A stretch of DNA of 64,000 nt from Hymenobacter terrestris (GTDB taxonomy: Bacteria; Bacteroidota; Bacteroidia; Cytophagales; Hymenobacteraceae), in NCBI RefSeq assembly GCF_013377905.1, contig NZ_JABKAV010000016.1, positions 1 to 64,000 of the forward strand, given 5' to 3'. Positions 16,093 through 23,777 of the stretch are shown here, one piece after another (position 1 is the first letter of the stretch; every line of letters starts with the position of its first letter). A model generated the notes under the pieces. It did no database searches and was not told where the DNA came from. It saw nothing but the letters and a program-made list of their open reading frames with translations. Both the position numbers and the translations under genes were made by a program.

Positions 16093-17442
16093 ATGCGCTA
16101 CCCCACCTCCCTTTCGTCCCGTCTGCTGCCCGCATTGGGCCTGGCGCTACTGCTGCTACCCGGCTGCTACTCCCGCTCCGATATGAAAGAGGAGGGCGGT
16201 AAGGCTGGCACAATGACTGACGCAATCCTCAGCGACAACCCCAATACGTCGTCGGCCACGCCTGAAATGGCTGCTACGGACCAGCCGCTGCAGCGCGTGA
16301 ACGTGCTGCTGGAGGTGTCGGGCTCGATGGAGGGCTTCATGCCTAAAACAGCTGCCGACGGGGGAAATACGCAGTTTCAGCAGCGAGTAGCCCAGTTTCT
16401 ATCGGACGTGAACCGTACGGCAGCAGCCAAGCAGAAGTCGTTCTTCCTGCTTAAAGAGAAGCCCTACGCCGAATCGTACGGCAACCTGTCGACGACGGTG
16501 CGCGCCGGCATCCGGCAGCCGGCCAAAAGCACCGAGCTGCCCGCCGTGCTCGATACCCTGATGACCCGTTACTACCAGCCGGGCACTGTGAACGTGCTGA
16601 TTTCGGACTTCATCTACTCGCCCAAAAACGCCGGGGCCATTCCCTACATCAAAACCGACATCACCGATGCGCTGCAACGCAATGGCGCGCAGGCCGACTT
16701 GGCTGTATCGGTGTACGGTTTCACGTCCGATTTCCGGGGTACTTATTACCCGGCGCTGGTGGCAACGGGCAAAAAAACCAACTGCTGCGACACCGACATA
16801 CCATATTACTACTGGGTTATCGGCCCCTCCGATGCCGTGCGGCAGTTCGATGCTGCCCTGCTGACCGATGAAACGGCTCGGCAGGCTCACTTCGGCGTGG
16901 TGTACCCGCGGCCCGTTTACTCGGTACTCGATAAGTTTGAGAACAAGGGCAGCTGGTACTACGGCGACGCCGGGGCCAGCAAGCGCGCCGCCGACAGCTA
17001 CCGCGTGGTGGCCGTCAGCGAGGCTTCGGCCCAGCAGCCGGTGGAGTTTGTGGTGGGCCTCGACCTGCAGAACCTGCCCGCCCAGTACCGCGAGCTGGCC
17101 TACCTGCAGCAGAACTTACAGGTGCAGACCGTGGACACCGACGCCAAGCTAACAGGCGTAACCGCCGCCACCGCCCAGACCAAAGGCAGCAGCGGCCCGC
17201 AAAGCCGGTTCACGCATTTTGCCAAAATCCGCCTGACTAAAGTGCCGCCGGCCTCGCGCCCGCTGGTGCTCAAGCTGCAGAACCAGCGCTCCGCCTGGGT
17301 CGCCCAATGGACGACGAAAAACGATGCCGTGCCAGCCGCTAAAACCTTCGCCCTAAGCAGCCTACTCGATGGTCTGCAGGCTTCTGTCGGCGCCCGCCCT
17401 ACCGTTTTCGAGCTGCCGCTTACGCTGCAACCGGCCCGGTAA
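16093..17442 (+). CDS. lipoprotein with von Willebrand A-like domain (first gene of unusual cluster)
   Basis: A 449-residue predicted lipoprotein: the signal peptide ends LLLPGC (Cys25). A linker of about 45 residues leads to a vWA-like domain (about 72-260). Its first strand and metal loop read LLEVSGSMEGF, that is a MIDAS motif with Glu in place of the usual first Asp of DxSxS; VLISDF near 175 fits the second Asp. A C-terminal beta-rich part (about 300-445) follows. I infer a periplasmic or outer-membrane-facing adhesion/assembly module. It lies 181 bases upstream of the next cluster gene on the same strand, and a TACTTTA sequence just before the ATG could be a weak -7 box. The assignment to the cluster is by orientation and position. 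Confidence 0.6.
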   Translation: MRYPTSLSSRLLPALGLALLLLPGCYSRSDMKEEGGKAGTMTDAILSDNPNTSSATPEMAATDQPLQRVNVLLEVSGSMEGFMPKTAADGGNTQFQQRVAQFLSDVNRTAAAKQKSFFLLKEKPYAESYGNLSTTVRAGIRQPAKSTELPAVLDTLMTRYYQPGTVNVLISDFIYSPKNAGAIPYIKTDITDALQRNGAQADLAVSVYGFTSDFRGTYYPALVATGKKTNCCDTDIPYYYWVIGPSDAVRQFDAALLTDETARQAHFGVVYPRPVYSVLDKFENKGSWYYGDAGASKRAADSYRVVAVSEASAQQPVEFVVGLDLQNLPAQYRELAYLQQNLQVQTVDTDAKLTGVTAATAQTKGSSGPQSRFTHFAKIRLTKVPPASRPLVLKLQNQRSAWVAQWTTKNDAVPAAKTFALSSLLDGLQASVGARPTVFELPLTLQPAR

Positions 17443-17623
17443 GCGGCCGCGCCGTGCGCTTGGTGGGTCGCCGCTGCCATCGGGCTGCCGTTAGGGTTGG
17501 CACGATAGTCGTTCGGGGAGCCACTAGGGGCCAGTGCCTGGGTCTTTCGGAGCGGCCCGCAATTTCGCTTCTGTTATATCGTTTCACGAGTTGCCAGGCC
17601 GGTGCCGGGCGTTAATCTTTTGC

Positions 17624-18016
17624 ATGAAAGCATTCTTCCGCTTCCTCTACGAAATCATCGGCAACCCCCAGCCCCCGGCCGATACGCCGGTGTACCGCGA
17701 CGTAGTATTTCCCAACATCGGCCTGCTGAACATTGGTCTGTCGCTGGGTCTGGCAGTGATTTTCTACCTGCTCATCAACCGGGCCATGGGCGTAGCTACT
17801 TTCAATAAGGGCCGCCACTGGGGCCTGTTTCTGGGTCTGAATGCGCTGCTGGCTTTTGGTATTGGCATTTGGCAGGCCCACTCTCAGCAGGTCGCCGACC
17901 ACAGTTACATCTACTGGCTGGCCACCTGGAACGCCATTCTGAGCATGGCTTGGTTCTTCATTTTTTCGTTGCTGCTGCGCAAGGCCTCGACTAACGCCAG
18001 CACCACTCCCTTCTAG
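17624..18016 (+). CDS. small three-helix inner-membrane protein of unknown function
   Basis: A 130-residue protein with three clear membrane segments: about residues 32-50 (GLLNIGLSLGLAVIFYLLI), 64-80 (WGLFLGLNALLAFGIGI) and 100-120 (NAILSMAWFFIFSLLL). The N-terminal 25 residues (MKAFFRFLYEIIGNPQ) are amphipathic. I recognise no family. The ATG at 17624 is chosen because the upstream part of the frame is not hydrophobic or conserved-looking. It stands between the vWA-like lipoprotein and the tubulin-like gene, all on the plus strand, and so may be a membrane component of the same system. A 146-base palindromic repeat follows it. Confidence 0.6.
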   Translation: MKAFFRFLYEIIGNPQPPADTPVYRDVVFPNIGLLNIGLSLGLAVIFYLLINRAMGVATFNKGRHWGLFLGLNALLAFGIGIWQAHSQQVADHSYIYWLATWNAILSMAWFFIFSLLLRKASTNASTTPF

Positions 18017-18031
18017 AGCTAGAAAGTTAGT

Positions 18032-18177
18032 TCCCCTCCTCAGCTGAGGAGAGGCTAGGGGTGGTGGATTCGTTGGACGAGTAAATGCACGGTGTTCAAC
18101 CAAACAACATCAGCAACGAGTCAACCACCCCAGTTCAGCCTTGCGGCTGAACGTCCCTTTCTCAGCTGAGGAGGGGA
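18032..18177. repeat. palindromic repeat element upstream of the tubulin-like gene
   Basis: The ends are 17-base inverted arms, 18032-18048 and 18161-18177 (tcccctcctcagctgag / ctcagctgaggagggga), each itself containing ctcagctgag. Inside are a second imperfect pair around 18057-18066 and 18121-18131 (ggggtggt / accacccc) and a small hairpin ttcagcc...ggctgaa. The inner segment 18094-18129 recurs in inverted orientation at 19690-19725 with five mismatches in 36. This is a multi-copy palindromic unit, not a coding region. Confidence 0.8.
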
Positions 18178-18182
18178 GTTTC

Positions 18183-18200
18183 GTTCAACATCAGCAACAT
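18183..18200 (+). repeat. partial repeat copy abutting the tubulin-like start
   Basis: The bases gttcaacatcagcaacat repeat the ends of the 18094-18129 segment with an internal deletion, and stop immediately before the ATG at 18202. The repeat therefore forms the leader of the tubulin-like gene. Confidence 0.55.
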
Positions 18201-18201
18201 C

Positions 18202-19650
18202 ATGGCTAAACTGTTCTTATTTGGTATTGGCGGCACGGGCTCGCGGGTGATTCGCTCGCTCACGATGCTGCTGGCGGCGGGCGTAAAGCTGCCCAATTGC
18301 GACCGGGTGGTGCCCATCATCATCGACCCCGACGCCCACAACGGCGACATGAACCGCACGGTGGAGCTGCTGCAGAACTACCAGCAGATTTACCAGCACC
18401 TCGGCCCCCGTGAAGAAGGCTTCTTCCAGACCGATATTAGCACGTTGAGCGGTATTTCGCAGGACGTGAACGGCTCGGTGAAGGACACGTTCATCTTCGA
18501 CTTCGGCGGCATCAACCAGACGTTCCGGCAGTACTTGGATTACGATGGGCTGAGCGTGGATTCGAAGGGTTTGGTGGATTTGCTGTTCACGCCCGATAAC
18601 CTCGAAAGCCCGCTCACCATTGGCTTCCGGGGCTCGCCCAACGTGGGCAGCATTGTGCTGAACAAGCTGGTGGAAAGCGCTGAAATGCGGTTTTTCGCCG
18701 ATAACTTCCAGGATGGCGACCGGGTGTTCTTCGTGTCAAGCATTTTTGGTGGCACCGGCGCGGCGGGTTTCCCGCTGATGCTCAAGAACCTGAAGGACCC
18801 TAACACCCGCCTTAGCAACGCCCGCTACCTGCGCGACGCGCCCACCGGCGCCGTGACGGTCATGCCTTATTTCGCGCTCCAGAGCGAGGATTCGGCCGTT
18901 ATCGACTCCAACAACTTCCTGACCAAAACCAAGGCGGCGCTCAGCTACTACGAGCACAATCTGCCGGGCCTCGACGCGCTCTACTACCTGGCCGACACGC
19001 CCGATACGCCCTACGAAAACCAGCCCGGCGGCACCCAGCAGAAAAACAAGGCTCACATAATTGAGCTGCTGGCCGCCTTGAGTATCGTGGATTTCATGAA
19101 CTACTCGCCCGCCGAGTTGCGCACCGGCGGCCCGCACTTCCACGAGTACGGCCTCGGCACCGACGCGCCGGAAATCCAGTTCAGCCACCTGCCCGACGAA
19201 ACCCGCGAAATGGTGGCCCAGCAGCTCACGCAGTTCCTGTACTTCACGCGCTACCACAAGCAGCACCTGCCCACCGACAAGGCGCCCTACCACGACAACC
19301 TCAAGCTCGATTACGCCCTGCGCAACGAGCCCATTTTCCGGGAGCTCAATACCTTCCTGCACAGCCCCAACTCGGGTGTCGACCAGTGGCTGCAGGAGCT
19401 GGCCCAGAACCGCCGTGCCTTCCGGCCCTTCGACCTGCAAACCGACGATTTCAACGCCATGATTCTCGGCAAGCCGGTGGAAAAGAAGTGGAACGACTTC
19501 TTCAACAAAGGCATGAGCCACAACTACTTCCTCGACAGCCTCAACAAAACCGAAAAGTCCATTGCCGAGCCCGACAATTTCCGCAAGCTGCTCGACCTGT
19601 TCTATCAGGTGACCGACAAGGCCTTTGAGGAGAAGGTGAAGGTGGTCTAA
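18202..19650 (+). CDS. tubulin/FtsZ-like GTPase
   Basis: A 482-residue protein with two features of the tubulin fold: an N-terminal nucleotide loop LFGIGGTGSRVIRSL (G8, G10, G11, G13), like the first FtsZ strand and loop, and the tubulin signature-type loop FGGTGAAGFP at residues 183-189. IIIDPDAHNG near residue 37 fits the second strand. It fits the Pfam 'tubulin like' family of bacterial proteins rather than FtsZ, and it is not the cell-division FtsZ by length, context or C-terminus. A nucleotide-dependent switch or filament is predicted from the fold; polymerisation is not shown. It sits in a cluster with an actin-like ATPase and a MotAB-like pair, and inverted copies of one repeat flank it. 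Confidence 0.75.
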   Translation: MAKLFLFGIGGTGSRVIRSLTMLLAAGVKLPNCDRVVPIIIDPDAHNGDMNRTVELLQNYQQIYQHLGPREEGFFQTDISTLSGISQDVNGSVKDTFIFDFGGINQTFRQYLDYDGLSVDSKGLVDLLFTPDNLESPLTIGFRGSPNVGSIVLNKLVESAEMRFFADNFQDGDRVFFVSSIFGGTGAAGFPLMLKNLKDPNTRLSNARYLRDAPTGAVTVMPYFALQSEDSAVIDSNNFLTKTKAALSYYEHNLPGLDALYYLADTPDTPYENQPGGTQQKNKAHIIELLAALSIVDFMNYSPAELRTGGPHFHEYGLGTDAPEIQFSHLPDETREMVAQQLTQFLYFTRYHKQHLPTDKAPYHDNLKLDYALRNEPIFRELNTFLHSPNSGVDQWLQELAQNRRAFRPFDLQTDDFNAMILGKPVEKKWNDFFNKGMSHNYFLDSLNKTEKSIAEPDNFRKLLDLFYQVTDKAFEEKVKVV

Positions 19651-19660
19651 AAACGAAAAT

Positions 19661-19683
19661 TCCCCTCCTTGGAAAGGAGGGGA
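19661..19683 (+). terminator. hairpin after the tubulin-like gene
   Basis: A perfect 10-bp stem (19661-19670 tcccctcctt, 19674-19683 aaggagggga) with a 3-base loop lies 10 bases after the stop codon. There is no T run directly after it, so it may be an RNA-stabilising or repeat-derived hairpin rather than a strong terminator. It carries the same tcccctcct end as the repeat at 18032. Confidence 0.5.
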
Positions 19684-19689
19684 CGCTGC

Positions 19690-19725
19690 GGTGGTTGCTT
19701 TATTGCTGATGTTATTTGGTTGAAC
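19690..19725 (-). repeat. inverted copy of the 18094-18129 repeat segment
   Basis: The reverse complement matches 18094-18129 at 31 of 36 positions by direct comparison. With the upstream copy it brackets the tubulin-like gene in inverted orientation. Confidence 0.75.
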
Positions 19726-19758
19726 TGTTTTTAGTCGTTTGCTACCTGAAACACAGAA

Positions 19759-20232
19759 ATGAGTCTGAAAGCCAAGAGCATTATAGTAGCCATTTTCATC
19801 TTGTTTGTGCTCCTGAAAATAATTTCGTCAACATCGGATAGTTATAATCATGTGAAGCGAAGTCTGTCAAATATTCAACACTTAGAATTTGCTCAGGTAA
19901 AGTCAATCGAACTTTATCCTCTGCCCGACCCGGTTTCTTTAATTGATTATCCAATAGTAATTCGTGATACGGCAACTATTAGAGAATTCGTATCACGATA
20001 TAAGGTGCTAGGTAAAAATAGATCAGGTAATGGTAAGTTGCCAGGTGATTGGCAAGTAATGGTGAATTTCAAGCTCAATGATGGGCAGGAGGTCTATTCA
20101 AGGGTTTATCATAATGAACACGCAGATTTGGTTTTTATTCAAGACCCGCAACATTCTAATGCTATGGGATTAGAAGACTTATTGGTAGATGCGAATCATG
20201 GTGTAAGTAAACTTATAGAAAACTGTAAATAA
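19759..20232 (+). CDS. small AT-rich membrane-anchored protein, unknown
   Basis: A 157-residue protein starting with a membrane segment (residues about 7-24, IIVAIFILFVLLKIIS) followed by a mixed polar domain with strings IELYPLPDPVSLIDYPIVI and WQVMVNFKLNDGQEVYSRVY, which looks beta-rich. I recognise no family. Its base and codon use is visibly AT-rich (many aat, att, tta codons) against the GC-rich genes on both sides, which suggests recent acquisition. It is only 31 bases upstream of the large actin-like ATPase gene and on the same strand, so it probably shares its transcript. A role as an accessory or inhibitory partner is speculation. Confidence 0.65.
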   Translation: MSLKAKSIIVAIFILFVLLKIISSTSDSYNHVKRSLSNIQHLEFAQVKSIELYPLPDPVSLIDYPIVIRDTATIREFVSRYKVLGKNRSGNGKLPGDWQVMVNFKLNDGQEVYSRVYHNEHADLVFIQDPQHSNAMGLEDLLVDANHGVSKLIENCK

Positions 20233-20263
20233 TATTAAATTTCTACACGTCTTTCCGCATAAC

Positions 20264-23200
20264 ATGCCCAAAGTCCTTCGCTTACACAACAACGGCTCCC
20301 AGCAGGTGCAGGGCTGGCAGAAAACCGCCCCCGTCACGAGCACCGAAATCAATACCGTCACCGACCCGGCAGGCGGTAAGTCGCGCAACTTGGCGGTGAG
20401 CATCCCGACGCCGTTTGCGCGGATGCACCTGTTTGAGACGGCCTTCGACTTCCTGGCCCGGGAGGGCAAGAGCAACCCCGGCTCGGTGTACCATGAGCTG
20501 ACGACCCACTTCTGGGACTTGCTGGAGCTACTCTACAACTACCACCTCTACACCCAGGCCGGCCGCAAAATCACGCTGCGCCGCTGGAACGCGGAGGCTG
20601 AAATCCAGCGGATGCGGCAGAGCGAGAGCACGCGCCTGCTGGGCGAAACCCTGAAGCTGTACATGCAGGATGAGCGGTTCCGCGACTTCTCCGACATGTA
20701 CCTGGTGTACTATGAGTCGCCGGAGCTGACAGGCGGGCCGCGCCTGCTGGGCGGCACCTCGCCGCTGACGATGCTGTTTACCGGCCCCGGCGTGGGCGCC
20801 CTAGACTTGGAGCGGCCCCAGGCCCGCGGCCACTACTTCGACCACCAAACCGTGCTGCTCGACGACCGCGACCCGCAGTTCCGCGAGTTCGTGTACGAGC
20901 TGTTTCTGGCCTACCCGGCCCTGCAGCGCCGCGAATTTGCCGGCAGCGTGTACGCTGGCCTAGACCGCACCAAAATCAACCAGCTGCAGATGCAGGGCGA
21001 CCGGAGCGCCCAGCAGTTCGCGACCCGCTACCCGGCCCTGGCCGACGCTCAGGGCAACTTGGTAAGCGTAAAGGGCGTGCCCCTGCCCGGCCGCGCCGAC
21101 CAGTCGGCCGTGACCAGCTCCGACCTGTTCATTCAGCCCACCCGCGAAGCCGGCAACGGCCGCCCGCGCCCGCTGGTGCTGCGCCCCAACCTGACGATGC
21201 CGGGGGCCAATTACCTCAACGGCCAGCCCTGGGACGACCGCACGCCGGTGCCTTACCACGACGAACTGGCGCTGGAAAACCGGGTGCTGCCCGGCAAAGG
21301 CTTCAAATACCCTTATATCACGGTAGGCGACCTGCTGGAAGACTCGCTGGTGGAGCTGCCCTACGAGCTGAACACCCAGCGTTTCCACACCGGCAAAGTC
21401 ACGTTCCAGTACGGCGCCGACGGGCAGGGCCGCGCGCGTTTCCCCTACCTGCTGCCCCTGAAACAGGCGTTTTTCGAGTATTTCACCGAAAACGAGCTGG
21501 CCGAGCTGCTCACCTTCACCATTGACCTCAGCCACGTGCGCGTGCAGCTGCAGGTGCCGGTGCAGGGCGGGCGCTTCATCACCTTTGAGAGGAGCTACTA
21601 TACCAACCCCCAGAACCCCAAGGACGCCCAGGGCCGCGAGATTCCGGAGAAGGGCCGCATTGTGAAGGCCAACGTGGGCGTGGGCGTATTCCCGTTCTAC
21701 AAAGTGCGCCACCAGCCCGAGTTCAACGACCTGTACAAGGTGATGTTGGTGGATGCCGACAACTCGCCCACCATGCTCAGCCGCCGCTACGACCTCACGT
21801 TTTTCGTGAATGGGGAGCGAATTACTGAGCAGGGCGCCGCCCGCCGCGCCACCCGCTACGAGCGCACTCAGAAAAGCGTGGCCTCGGCCGGCAGCACCTA
21901 CTACGAAATCACCGGCACCCATTTCGACCTGGCCGAAATAACCTGCCCGCCCGCCACACTCGGCGCAGAGCCGGCCCGGGGCCTGTTTGTGCCGCGCTGG
22001 CGTGAGCTGGAGCGCGGCACCCGCCGCTTCACGTTCGCCATCGACTTCGGCACCACCAACACCCACGTGGCCTACGCCGATTCGCCCTCGGCCCACCCGC
22101 GCCCGCTCACCATCGGCGAGGCCGATGTGCAGGTGGAGTGGCTTAGTGCCCCGCTGGCCGACGCCGGCCAATCGGCTTCCCAGCGCTACCGTTTTGGGGC
22201 CGGGCAGCTGAACTCCGACGTGGCCACGCTGCAAAACCGCGAGTTCGTGCCCAGCTTTATCGGCGAGGGCGGCTCGGTGTACGAGTTCCCGATTCGGACC
22301 GCCGTGTGCGAAACCACCTCATTTGCCAACGAGCCGGCCAAAGCGCTCAGCAACATCAACATCGGCTTCAGTATCAACACCGAAACCACCGCCGAACTGC
22401 CCCAGAACCGCTTTGTTACCAACCTGAAGTGGAGTGCCGAACTCGACCCCCAGGGCGTGTCGCGCATCGAGGCGTTCTTCAAGGAAATTCTGCTGCTGCT
22501 GCGCCACAAGGCGGCTTTGCACGGCGGTATTCTCGAAGACACCCGGGTGGTATGGTTTGCGCCGCTGAGCTTCGATGGCTTCCTGCGCAACCAGTTCCAG
22601 CAGGTCTGGGATGAGGCCTTCCAGCAGGTGTTCAAGGCCAAGCGCCCCACCATTTGCCTCACCGAATCGGTGGCGCCCTACTACTACCTCACCGCCACCA
22701 ACCAGGTAGTGCCCAACCGCGACGAGAACGTGGTGAACATCGACATCGGCGGCGGCACTACTGACTTGCTGCTCTTCGCCGACCAGAAACCGGCCTACAG
22801 CACCTCGTTCCGCTTTGCCGGCGACGACCTGTGGGGCGACGGTTACGCCCGCGTGCAGGGTGCGCCTAAGCAGAACGGTCTGCTCCGCCTCGGTGTGAGC
22901 CATGTGGAGAGCCTGCCCGACTCGGAGCAGAACCAGGAGTACAAAGGCTATCTGCAGGCGGCCCTCAAAAACAGTGATTTCGGCTCGGCCGACGTGACCA
23001 GCCTGCTCTTCAAGTACGATGATGCGTTGCGCTTCACTCAGGCCCTCGGCTTGGGCCGCGGCCGACAGCTGCGGGTGCTGTTCTACCTGCACTACACGGC
23101 CATCATCTACCACACAGCCCAGCTGACGAAGCATTTCGGGCTGAAAACGCCGCGCTACCTCTGCTTCTCGGGCAAGGGCAGCCTGTACCTGCGCCTGCTG

Positions 23201-23728
23201 GCCGGCGGTAGTTCGCTGGTGTCTATTGAGAAGATTACGAAAGCCATCTTCCAAGCCGTAACGGGCACCGAACCACCCCACAACTTCCGCGTTATCCTAG
23301 CCGATAACCCCAAGGAGGCCACCACCAACGGCGGCGTGCTTTTCGAAGAGAAAACCAACACCGACTACGACAACATTCAGGCGGTGAAGCTCAGCGGCAC
23401 CGTGGAAGGCGGCGAACTGAACCAGCAGCGCCTCAAACTGAACCAGGTGGACGCGGCCCTCAAAGACGAGGTGCTGGCCAACGTGCGCAACTACCTCACG
23501 CTCGTGCTCGAAGGCGACGAAGTGGCACCCTATCTGCGTGAAGTAGGCGTAGATGTGGACCGCCAGCGCGTGAAGGACATCCTGCTCCGCGAAATCGAGG
23601 ACAGCCTCAGCCTGGGTCTGCACCAGTTCCAGCGCCAGCTCTCGGCCGACGAAACCTTGCCCGAAACCCTTTTCTTCCTGCCCCTGAAGCAGGCGTTGTA
23701 TAATTTGAGCCGGGAGCTGCAGGCGTAA
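20264..23728 (+). CDS. large protein with C-terminal actin/Hsp70-type ATPase domain
   Basis: An 1154-residue protein. Residues about 1-580 are a domain I do not recognise, with many aromatic and charged strings (HLFETAFDFLAREG, YDLTFFVNGERI). From about 588 it carries the actin/Hsp70 ATPase motifs: phosphate 1 FAIDFGTTNTHVAY (D594, G596, T597), phosphate 2 IDIGGGTTDLLLF (D827, G829-G831, D834) and an adenosine-type loop CFSGKGSLYL (S969-G972). The three motifs are in the right order and spacing. The overall plan recalls SrfB-type proteins of Proteobacteria, but I cannot confirm homology. It is not DnaK: the substrate-binding part is missing. Predicted cytoplasmic, and probably a nucleotide-driven switch or filament in the cluster. 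Confidence 0.72.
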   Translation: MPKVLRLHNNGSQQVQGWQKTAPVTSTEINTVTDPAGGKSRNLAVSIPTPFARMHLFETAFDFLAREGKSNPGSVYHELTTHFWDLLELLYNYHLYTQAGRKITLRRWNAEAEIQRMRQSESTRLLGETLKLYMQDERFRDFSDMYLVYYESPELTGGPRLLGGTSPLTMLFTGPGVGALDLERPQARGHYFDHQTVLLDDRDPQFREFVYELFLAYPALQRREFAGSVYAGLDRTKINQLQMQGDRSAQQFATRYPALADAQGNLVSVKGVPLPGRADQSAVTSSDLFIQPTREAGNGRPRPLVLRPNLTMPGANYLNGQPWDDRTPVPYHDELALENRVLPGKGFKYPYITVGDLLEDSLVELPYELNTQRFHTGKVTFQYGADGQGRARFPYLLPLKQAFFEYFTENELAELLTFTIDLSHVRVQLQVPVQGGRFITFERSYYTNPQNPKDAQGREIPEKGRIVKANVGVGVFPFYKVRHQPEFNDLYKVMLVDADNSPTMLSRRYDLTFFVNGERITEQGAARRATRYERTQKSVASAGSTYYEITGTHFDLAEITCPPATLGAEPARGLFVPRWRELERGTRRFTFAIDFGTTNTHVAYADSPSAHPRPLTIGEADVQVEWLSAPLADAGQSASQRYRFGAGQLNSDVATLQNREFVPSFIGEGGSVYEFPIRTAVCETTSFANEPAKALSNINIGFSINTETTAELPQNRFVTNLKWSAELDPQGVSRIEAFFKEILLLLRHKAALHGGILEDTRVVWFAPLSFDGFLRNQFQQVWDEAFQQVFKAKRPTICLTESVAPYYYLTATNQVVPNRDENVVNIDIGGGTTDLLLFADQKPAYSTSFRFAGDDLWGDGYARVQGAPKQNGLLRLGVSHVESLPDSEQNQEYKGYLQAALKNSDFGSADVTSLLFKYDDALRFTQALGLGRGRQLRVLFYLHYTAIIYHTAQLTKHFGLKTPRYLCFSGKGSLYLRLLAGGSSLVSIEKITKAIFQAVTGTEPPHNFRVILADNPKEATTNGGVLFEEKTNTDYDNIQAVKLSGTVEGGELNQQRLKLNQVDAALKDEVLANVRNYLTLVLEGDEVAPYLREVGVDVDRQRVKDILLREIEDSLSLGLHQFQRQLSADETLPETLFFLPLKQALYNLSRELQA

Positions 23729-23777
23729 GGCCTCTGCCCATCTAGCCCAGACGCCTCCGACCATCTAACTTCTAGTT

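Noticed and set aside
18202..19650. Calling this gene ftsZ
   Set aside because: It lacks the FtsZ GGGTGTG form of the signature and the usual C-terminal peptide, and stands outside the division cluster.
20960..22234. Long open frame antisense to the actin-like ATPase gene, and similar long frames antisense to polA and the TonB receptors
   Set aside because: GC-rich DNA leaves the antisense frame open. The product is Gly/Val/His-rich with no domain, while the sense strand has clear motifs.
20264..23728. Calling this gene dnaK
   Set aside because: The ATPase motifs are at the C-terminal end and there is no substrate-binding domain after them.
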